A stretch of 5,751 nt of DNA. Origin: JBDUCV01 sp040003255 (GTDB lineage: Bacteria; Actinomycetota; Actinomycetes; Mycobacteriales; Jatrophihabitantaceae). Every line of letters begins with the position of its first letter. Within the stretch, counting starts at the first letter, position 1. The position numbers and the translations under genes were made by a program. Shown here one piece after another: positions 1 to 4,182 of this stretch. The notes beneath the pieces are model-generated. The model did no database searches. It was given only the letters and a program-made list of their open reading frames with translations, and was not told where the DNA came from. The stretch covers positions 1 through 5,751 of the forward strand of contig JBDUCV010000102.1 in assembly GCA_040003255.1 (NCBI GenBank), in the 5' to 3' direction.

Positions 1-1
1 G

Positions 2-143
2 GCAGTCAGCTTCCAGGGCCACTACAGCCGGTTCAGCGACATGCCGGACTGATGTTTGCTGGGCGCGAGACGCCTACGCCTTCGCCTATACCGACGCCAA
101 GACCGAGGTCATCTTGCAGATACTCCCGGCCGCGACTGCGTGA
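2..143 (+). pseudogene. 3' end of an upstream gene, apparently frameshifted
   Basis: No product is recognised. From position 2, one frame reads AVSFQGHYSRFSDMPD and stops at TGA 50-52; 15 of its 16 codons end in G or C. After about position 57 the G/C-ending preference moves to the next frame, which reads CWARDAYAFAYTDAKTEVIL and onward to TGA 141-143, with 24 of 28 codons ending in G or C. That second stretch has no ATG or GTG start in frame. The simplest reading is one gene whose C-terminal part was put out of frame by a one-base insertion or two-base deletion near 45-57. The alternatives are that the first frame is the true C-terminus and the second is chance, or a sequencing error. The gene begins outside the window, so its function cannot be judged. 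Confidence 0.3.
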
Positions 144-250
144 TCCCCACGGCGTCACCGAAACCGGAAGCGGGCCGCCCGCGGCCAGACCCCACCGCCT
201 CAAGCGAGCCGGTTGATAGATAAGGGCCCGGGGATGTTTAGGGTGCCGAC

Positions 251-670
251 ATGACCCGCTACGTGATCGACGCACCTACCCTCCTGCACATCGTCGCCAA
301 TGGTGTTCAGGTCAGTCCCAGGCACCAACTCGTCGCCCCAAACCTCATCCGCTCGCAAGCACTTTCTCTGCTACTCGAGGCGGTCCGGCGCGGAGACCTC
401 ACCGAAGCTGTGGCACTTCAGCACCATGAGCGACTCACCGAGCTGAAGATGCGGCTGCTCGGTGACCGAGTATCGCGCCGTACCGCCTGGAAAATCGCGC
501 GCGAGCACGGCTGGGAGACGACGTACGACGCGGAATACCTTGCCGTCACGAAGCTCCAGGCCGACGCCCTGGTCACCATGAACTCTGCGCTGGCGACAAA
601 GGCCAAGGACCTCGTGCCACTGGCACAACTCGAAGCGCTCACCGAGGACCGACGACCCGTGTCCGGCTAG
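251..670 (+). CDS. PIN-domain protein, VapC-like, no adjacent antitoxin
   Basis: This 139-aa protein has the size and plan of a single PIN domain, the fold of VapC toxins, which are Mg-dependent ribonucleases. The N-terminal strand YVIDAPTLLHIV supplies the first acid, D7. A helix follows after the APN at 29-31, and the late motif YDAEYLAVTKLQADALVT (92-109) matches the typical DAxYLALA..LVT segment with D93. Two positions that are normally acidic look changed. Q36 sits where the second-helix Glu is expected, and N111 in LVTMNSAL sits where LVTxD is usual. The start ATG is supported by AGGG at 240-243, 7 nt upstream. No small antitoxin-like ORF lies directly upstream (53-250) or downstream, so the gene looks like an orphan. 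It may be a catalytically weak PIN protein rather than an active toxin. The stop codon overlaps that of the convergent TetR gene. Confidence 0.75.
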   Translation: MTRYVIDAPTLLHIVANGVQVSPRHQLVAPNLIRSQALSLLLEAVRRGDLTEAVALQHHERLTELKMRLLGDRVSRRTAWKIAREHGWETTYDAEYLAVTKLQADALVTMNSALATKAKDLVPLAQLEALTEDRRPVSG

Positions 671-1284
671 GTGGGGTGCGACTTCGTGCCCAGCGCGCTG
701 CCTTCGGGCCGCAGTCCTGAGATGGTGACGGTGATGAGTCGCCGGATGGCCGCCTTGCTCGGCAGGGTGCTGGCTGAGGTTAGGGCGTGCAGGCAGTAGG
801 TCGCCAATTCGCCGGGTGGGATGTCACCGCGCAGATCGCCGGTCCTTGCGCCGTCGGCTATTAGATCTTCGATGAAGTCGTGTAGGTGGCGCTGTGCGCG
901 GGCGACGTGCTCACCTCGATGCAGCAGTGCCGCGAGTTCGGTGTCGTGATTTCGATGAGAAATGAAGGCGAAGCCTTCCAGGACGGCTTCGAGCCGCTCG
1001 TCCGGGCCGCCGGCGTGGTCGCGGATTTGGGTGAGCTGTTGCAGGTGCGCGGAGATCTGGCGTTCGTGCCATGCGGTCAGGATCGATTCGACGTCTGGGA
1101 AATATTTGTACAGCGTCGCGCGACCGATCCCGGTCTGCTCGGCGATCTGCGACATCGTCACTGACGCCAGCCCGTGTTCTGCCACCAGTGCCGCGGCGGC
1201 GTCCAGGGTCGCCTCGCGCACGGCGCTGCGGTGCGTGGCGATCGTTTGGCTCCACAGCTTCGGCACAGCTTTAGTATGATGCAT
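667..1284 (-). CDS. TetR-family transcriptional regulator
   Basis: This 205-aa cytoplasmic DNA-binding repressor belongs to the TetR/AcrR family, whose usual length is 190-220 aa. The N-terminal helix-turn-helix lies at about residues 22-65: a helix over LDAAAALVAEHGLASVTM, then SQIAEQTGIGRATLYKYFPD (45-64), which is close to the family signature (IAxxxGxxxxTLYxYFxxKExL). Residues 66-195 form the variable helical ligand-binding and dimerisation domain; the inducer cannot be told from sequence. The frame stays open to a GTG at 1359. The ATG at 1284 is preferred because it gives the usual short lead-in before the HTH and has a weak purine tract (AAGAG) upstream. The gene is divergent from the small membrane protein and ABC exporter cassette, so it most likely represses that cassette and itself from the intervening AT-rich region. 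Confidence 0.93.
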   Translation of the reverse strand: MHHTKAVPKLWSQTIATHRSAVREATLDAAAALVAEHGLASVTMSQIAEQTGIGRATLYKYFPDVESILTAWHERQISAHLQQLTQIRDHAGGPDERLEAVLEGFAFISHRNHDTELAALLHRGEHVARAQRHLHDFIEDLIADGARTGDLRGDIPPGELATYCLHALTSASTLPSKAAIRRLITVTISGLRPEGSALGTKSHPT

Positions 1285-1319
1285 CGCCGCTCTTAGTACA
1301 TTCTGATTTGCCAGCGACA

Positions 1320-1329
1320 CTATGTATAG
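1320..1329. promoter_or_regulatory. Candidate TetR operator palindrome
   Basis: CTATGTATAG has inverted 4-bp arms (CTAT/ATAG) around a central GT. It lies inside the AT-rich promoter run, between the putative -35 and -10 on the plus strand. TetR dimers bind short inverted repeats in such positions, so it is a reasonable operator half-core. The arms are short and the flanking bases do not extend the symmetry, so it could be chance. Confidence 0.3.
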
Positions 1330-1377
1330 ATAAAAATGGGGTCGAACATGAACGGACACAGGATGACCGCACCCGGT

Positions 1378-1382
1378 AGGAG
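1378..1382 (+). promoter_or_regulatory. Ribosome binding site deciding the start of the small membrane protein
   Basis: AGGAG lies 7 nt before ATG 1390. The in-frame upstream ATGs at 1336, 1348 and 1363 have no comparable site and fall within or next to the promoter-like sequence. The protein therefore most likely starts at 1390, giving 56 aa rather than 74. Confidence 0.75.
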
Positions 1383-1389
1383 TGGGCAG

Positions 1390-1560
1390 ATGGCTGACTT
1401 ACCTCAGCACCCAGACGGCGATGGCACCTTCCGTGCGGATCAGGAGCCTCGGGCGGCTACCTCCCGCCGGGTGTACCTCTGGTGGATCGCCGGGATCGTC
1501 GTGGTCGCACTGATGCTTGTCCTGCATGCGGCGGGCGTGTTCGGTCCGGGCAGCCACTAG
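1390..1560 (+). CDS. Small single-pass membrane protein, first gene of the exporter cassette
   Basis: This 56-aa protein has a polar, charged N-terminus (1-27), a basic patch SRR (25-27), one strongly hydrophobic helix over about residues 28-50 (VYLWWIAGIVVVALMLVLHA) and a short tail ending in GVFGPGSH. By the positive-inside rule the N-terminus is cytoplasmic and the His/Gly-rich tail is outside. The start is fixed by AGGAG 7 nt upstream. It is the first gene after the divergent promoter region, and its stop is 29 nt before the ATPase start, so it should be co-transcribed with the ABC genes. Comparable one-helix peptides ending in a Leu-His...Gly-rich-His tail are, from memory, encoded beside ABC-2 exporters in other actinomycetes. 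No function is established here; an accessory subunit or regulator of the transporter is inference from position. Confidence 0.75.
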   Translation: MADLPQHPDGDGTFRADQEPRAATSRRVYLWWIAGIVVVALMLVLHAAGVFGPGSH

Positions 1561-1589
1561 TGCGCCCCACACCGAGCGAGAACCCGTCG

Positions 1590-2519
1590 ATGATCGAGGC
1601 AAGCGGTCTGAGCAAGCGCTACGGCGACACAATCGCAGTGGCCGATCTGTCGTTCACGGTGCCGGCGGGCCAGGTGACCGGCTTCGTCGGCCCGAACGGG
1701 GCGGGGAAGTCCACGACGATGCGCCTGATCCTGGGTTTGGACGCGCCAACGGCCGGCACGGTGACGGTCAACGGGCGCCCCTACACCGAGTACCGCCGTC
1801 CGCTGCTGGAGGTCGGGGCGCTGCTGGAGGCGAAGGCGGCGCACGGCGGCCGCAGCGCCTACAACCACCTGCTCTGTCTCGCGCTGAGTAACGGGATCGG
1901 TCGGGGACGGGTCGAGCAGGTCCTCGATCTCGTCGGACTACGTGGTGTGGCGGGCAAGCGTTCCGGTGGGTTCTCACTCGGCATGGGCCAGCGCTTGGGT
2001 ATCGCGGCCGCGCTCTTGGGGGACCCGCGGGTGTTGATGTTGGACGAGCCGGTCAACGGTCTGGACCCCGAGGGGGTGCTGTGGATCCGCACTCTGCTCA
2101 AGTCACTGGCCGCCGAGGGCCGCGCGGTGTTTCTGTCCAGCCACCTGATGAGCGAGATGGCGCTCATCGCCGACCGGCTAATCATTATCGGCCGCGGTCG
2201 GCTGATCGCCCAGACCACGATGCAGGACTTCCTTGCGGGCGGAACGGGCAACTTCGTGCGGGTCCGCTCACCACAAGCCGACGCGCTCGCGACCCTGCTC
2301 CAAACGCGCGGCGCCATCGTCGCACGCCAGGCCGGCGACACGATCAATGTCATCGGTACCACCACTGACGAGGTCGGTGAGTTGGCCCGAGCGAATGGGT
2401 TGACCTTGCAGGAGCTCTCCACGCAGCAGGTGTCTTTGGAGCAGCGCTACCTGGAACTCACCGGCGATTCCGTCGACTACCGCCCAGCCGAGGACACTTG
2501 CGTCCCGGCCCCGAACTGA
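1590..2519 (+). CDS. ABC transporter ATP-binding protein, BcrA/DrrA type
   Basis: This 309-aa cytoplasmic ATPase subunit of an ABC-2 exporter has all its motifs in order: A-loop Y11, Walker A GPNGAGKST (34-42), signature FSLGMGQR (128-135, a variant of LSGGQ), Walker B VLMLDEP (148-154) with catalytic E153, D-loop NGLDPEG (156-162) and H-loop SSHLMSE with H185. The Q-loop position reads GALLEAKAA, with E80 in place of Gln, as is common in the bacitracin/lantibiotic self-protection (BcrA-like) subgroup. The C-terminal ~90 residues end with VSLEQRYLELTG, the usual tail of this subgroup. The frame is open upstream to 1482, but ATG 1590 gives the standard N-terminus (IEASGLSKRYGD) and avoids overlap with the small membrane protein. 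A weak GAGCGAG (1574-1580) precedes it. The substrate is unknown; self-resistance or efflux of a lipophilic compound or peptide is the family expectation. Confidence 0.95.
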   Translation: MIEASGLSKRYGDTIAVADLSFTVPAGQVTGFVGPNGAGKSTTMRLILGLDAPTAGTVTVNGRPYTEYRRPLLEVGALLEAKAAHGGRSAYNHLLCLALSNGIGRGRVEQVLDLVGLRGVAGKRSGGFSLGMGQRLGIAAALLGDPRVLMLDEPVNGLDPEGVLWIRTLLKSLAAEGRAVFLSSHLMSEMALIADRLIIIGRGRLIAQTTMQDFLAGGTGNFVRVRSPQADALATLLQTRGAIVARQAGDTINVIGTTTDEVGELARANGLTLQELSTQQVSLEQRYLELTGDSVDYRPAEDTCVPAPN

Positions 2520-2528
2520 GGCCGGCTC

Positions 2529-3335
2529 ATGACAGCCATCACATCACCACCCACGCCCTCAAGACAACTAGCCGGTGGCACCGACGTACTGCGCTCGGAG
2601 CTCTGCAAGCTCCGCTCGGTCCGTTCGACGTACTGGATGTTGACCTTCGCAGTCGTGTCCAACATCGTCTTTGCCGCGGTTATCGCGATCGTCCTGCCCA
2701 CTCATCTCAGCGCGCAGGAGAAGGCCACCCTCGACCCGGTCCGGGTCAGTCTCGCCGGCCTACACCTCTCGCAGCTCGCCTTCGGCGCCCTTGGGGTGCT
2801 CGTCATCACCAGTGAATACGGCTCCGGCATGATCCGCGCCAGTCTGGCGGCCGTGCCGCGGCGCCGTCTGCTGCTTGCGGCAAAGACACTCGTGTTCGCC
2901 TCGACCGCCCTCATCATCGCTACCCTCTCGAGCTTCGCCAGCTATTTCATCTACCAGGCGTTCCTGTCCGACCACAGCCTGCGGACCTCCCTCAATGACC
3001 CCGGAGTGCTTCGGGCGGTGACCGGAGGTGGCCTGTTCCTGACCGTGCTGGGACTACTGGGTCTCGGTCTCGGCGCGATCCTTCGCTCCAGTGCTGGTGC
3101 GATCGCTGCGCTGTTCGGGCTGCTGTTCGTGCCGACCATCCTGGCCGGGGTCCTGCCGCAATCCTGGCAGAACACGATCGATCCCTACTTGCCGATGAAC
3201 GCCGGCGACGCGATCTACCTAGTTCACCGCGACGCGAGCAGCCTCGGCGCCTGGTCCGGGTTCGGCGTCTTCTGCCTCTACGCCGCGACCGCCCTATCCG
3301 TCGGGTTTCTCCTGATCACCCGCCGCGACGCCTAG
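2529..3335 (+). CDS. ABC-2 type exporter permease
   Basis: This 268-aa integral membrane partner of the preceding ATPase starts 9 nt after its stop; a purine-rich TGAGG at 2517-2521 overlaps that stop codon. A cytoplasmic N-terminus carries LRSELCKLRSVRS (21-33), the membrane-edge motif typical of these permeases. Six hydrophobic segments follow at about 35-57, 73-95, 118-142, 164-184, 187-209 and 243-264. Between the second and third is the family motif TSEYGSGMIRASLAAVPRR (94-112), equivalent to the ExxxGxxRxxLAxxPxR motif of bacitracin/antibiotic-type ABC-2 permeases. The topology, length and tight coupling to the ATPase gene give a two-component exporter. The protein ends TRRDA, as many of these do. 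No residue reveals the substrate. Confidence 0.93.
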   Translation: MTAITSPPTPSRQLAGGTDVLRSELCKLRSVRSTYWMLTFAVVSNIVFAAVIAIVLPTHLSAQEKATLDPVRVSLAGLHLSQLAFGALGVLVITSEYGSGMIRASLAAVPRRRLLLAAKTLVFASTALIIATLSSFASYFIYQAFLSDHSLRTSLNDPGVLRAVTGGGLFLTVLGLLGLGLGAILRSSAGAIAALFGLLFVPTILAGVLPQSWQNTIDPYLPMNAGDAIYLVHRDASSLGAWSGFGVFCLYAATALSVGFLLITRRDA

Positions 3336-3354
3336 CCCAACAGCAACGAACCCG

Positions 3355-3359
3355 AGGAG
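3355..3359 (+). promoter_or_regulatory. Ribosome binding site for the 59-aa protein
   Basis: AGGAG (within GAGGAGA) lies 7 nt before ATG 3367, the strongest ribosome binding site in the cassette. It supports translation of the short downstream ORF and prefers ATG 3367 over ATG 3373. Confidence 0.75.
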
Positions 3360-3366
3360 ACGACCA

Positions 3367-3546
3367 ATGCGCATGACGACGACCTGCAAACGGTGCCGCG
3401 AACCGATCATCGCCGAAGACGAGGACGACCTCGTCGCCCAGATCCAGGCCCACGCCCGCGACCATGGCGGAGCTCACGGCACACATGTCCCGCCGCGCGA
3501 CCGCATCCTCGCCCACATCCGCCCACCCGACACCGACGGGAATTGA
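3367..3546 (+). CDS. Small CxxC/HxxxH zinc-finger-like protein, last gene of the cassette
   Basis: This 59-aa protein begins MRMTTTCKRCREPIIAEDED and has the spacing C7-x2-C10-x18-H29-x3-H33, with further histidines at 37, 40 and 50. This fits a single zinc-binding finger: a CxxC knuckle, an acidic turn (EDEDD, 17-21), a helix DLVAQIQAHARDH carrying the two histidines, then HGTHVPPRDRILAHI. It starts 31 nt after the permease stop with a strong AGGAG site. The frame shows mostly G/C-ending codons, and a terminator-like hairpin follows its stop at once, so it looks like the real last gene of the operon. From memory, small proteins with CxxC, AHxxxHG and a C-terminal RxxILAxI-like segment occur in actinomycetes. 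No characterised function is known to me; metal binding is inferred from residue spacing only. Confidence 0.72.
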   Translation: MRMTTTCKRCREPIIAEDEDDLVAQIQAHARDHGGAHGTHVPPRDRILAHIRPPDTDGN

Positions 3547-3547
3547 C

Positions 3548-3580
3548 CCGCTCACCCTCGCGAGGTCTGGGTGCGGTTTT
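3548..3580 (+). terminator. Rho-independent-like terminator of the exporter cassette
   Basis: Two nt after the stop of the 59-aa gene, CCGC and ACCC (separated by a 2-nt bulge) pair with GGGT and GCGG across an 11-nt loop, and TTTT follows at 3577-3580. The loop contains the self-complementary CCTCGCGAGG, which offers an alternative fold. The stem is imperfect and the T run short, but the position right after the last gene supports the call. Confidence 0.5.
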
Positions 3581-3601
3581 AAGAAGCCGATCATGACGTG
3601 G

Positions 3602-3617
3602 CCGGTGGTCACACCGG
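3602..3617. repeat. Perfect 6-bp hairpin
   Basis: CCGGTG and CACCGG are perfect inverted arms around GTCA. No T run follows on either strand. It lies between the cassette terminator and the degraded ATPase gene and could be a second terminator stem or a protein-binding site. The surrounding 3581-3693 holds no convincing gene. Confidence 0.4.
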
Positions 3618-3620
3618 TAA

Positions 3621-3650
3621 TTGATCAGCCAGCTGTCGCACGGTGATAAC
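3621..3650 (+). promoter_or_regulatory. Possible promoter of the broken P-loop gene
   Basis: TTGATC (3621-3626) and GATAAC (3645-3650) are separated by 18 nt; each matches four of six consensus bases. The pair lies 44 nt before the GTG at 3694. It may be the surviving promoter of the degraded gene, but such matches occur by chance. Confidence 0.25.
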
Positions 3651-3693
3651 CCGGTGGGGCGACTTCTCGCCGCGCCCGGGAAATACTGGTCCG

Positions 3694-3912
3694 GTGCGGA
3701 TCAGATGTCCCGTCGTCGTCGGTCGCGATGTCGAACTCGCGGCTTTGACGAGTATGGTCGCGGCATCCGCTCAGGGCCGCGGCAGCGCGGCATTCATCGT
3801 CGGTGGCGCCGGCATCGGCAAGTCCGCGCTGACTCGAGCGTTGATCAGGACTGAGTGGTGGGCGACGCACCGGCTCGGAGACTGCTGGTGCACAACAACG
3901 ACAGCTTCCTGA
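3694..3912 (+). pseudogene. N-terminal fragment of a P-loop (LuxR/MalT-type) regulator ATPase
   Basis: From GTG 3694 the frame reads MRIRCPVVVGRDVELAALTS, then a small-residue stretch and AAFIVGGAGIGKSALTRAL. This is the VGRDxEL entry followed by a Walker A (GGAGIGKS, residues 37-44) that begins the AAA/STAND ATPase of large LuxR-family (LAL/MalT-type) regulators, normally 800-1000 aa. After about residue 51 the similarity ends: the frame runs on as WWATHRLGDCW, then TTTTAS, to a stop at 3912. No Walker B, TPR-like region or C-terminal LuxR HTH is seen anywhere before the convergent protease. The ATPase is therefore a remnant, lost by deletion or frameshift. The frame is open upstream to GTG 3643, but the family homology begins at 3694. 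A short intact P-loop peptide is possible but unlikely to act as a regulator. Confidence 0.5.
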
Positions 3913-4139
3913 ACCTCGTGCGGGACCTCGGCGAACTCACCGAATCGGGTGAGCCGCCACCTGCGTCGGGTGGCGCGGGTTTCGAGGCGCTTTCGCGTGC
4001 GAATCTCGAGCACGACGCCACCGTCGTCGGAGATTCGCTCATGGATCAATCCACTTCCGGTGCCGGGGCTAGACGCGACAGTGCGTGCACGCTTGGGAGC
4101 GTGCACGCACCGCGCAGGTGGAACGATCTTCACTTTTGA
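3855..4139 (+). other. Coding-like ORF in a second frame, possible gene remnant
   Basis: A 94-codon frame starts at GTG 3855 just as the P-loop fragment loses its homology. Its first part (GDAPARRLLVHNNDSFLNLV and onward) has 28 of 34 codons ending in G or C, which suggests it was coding. The later part (from about 4040) loses that bias and runs through the 13-bp inverted repeat to TGA 4139, as degraded sequence would. It does not look like the continuation of a LuxR-type ATPase, so it may be a piece of another gene joined by deletion. No ribosome binding site is evident and I do not recognise a family. Confidence 0.22.
4081..4110. repeat. Perfect 13-bp inverted repeat with 4-nt loop
   Basis: GTGCGTGCACGCT and AGCGTGCACGCAC are perfect inverted arms around TGGG. 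Each arm contains the 10-bp palindrome GCGTGCACGC, so the site is both a strong hairpin and two copies of a self-complementary box. It lies 72 nt beyond the stop of the minus-strand protease gene. It could end transcripts of that gene, or of both converging directions, although neither side has a T run. Two tandem binding boxes for a dimeric regulator are the alternative. The remaining gap 4111-4182 shows no gene. Confidence 0.6.
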
Positions 4140-4182
4140 ATCCGAACTGCGGGTCGTGCTGCGGCCCGCTTGAGCGTGCGGG

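Larger units (their letters stand above)
1285..1389. promoter_or_regulatory. Divergent promoter/operator region between tetR and exporter cassette
   Basis: This 105-bp gap between two divergent starts includes a markedly AT-rich run (1319-1337) in otherwise GC-rich DNA. It must hold promoters for both directions. On the plus strand, TTGCCA (1308-1313) is followed 17 nt later by TAAAAA (1331-1336), a loose -35/-10 pair. On the minus strand, CATAGT at 1323-1318 is a possible -10. The two would overlap, so one repressor dimer could block both. Exact transcription starts cannot be seen from sequence. Confidence 0.5.

Noticed and set aside
33..275. 80-codon minus-strand ORF as a possible antitoxin partner for the PIN protein
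   Set aside because: It is antisense and its end overlaps the PIN start. The composition is Arg/Gly/Pro-rich with no antitoxin DNA-binding motif.
3855..3960. LLVHNNDSFLNLVRDL resembles the DNYDSF start of glutamine amidotransferases (TrpG/PabA)
   Set aside because: The match is short. The motif's first Asp and Tyr are replaced (HNNDSF), and no oxyanion GxG or catalytic Cys motif follows, so it is most likely chance.
3771..4133. Long minus-strand ORF (120 codons) across the gap
   Set aside because: It runs opposite the P-loop fragment and coding-like frame, is rich in Arg/Val/Thr as shadow frames are, and shows no recognisable domain or ribosome binding site.
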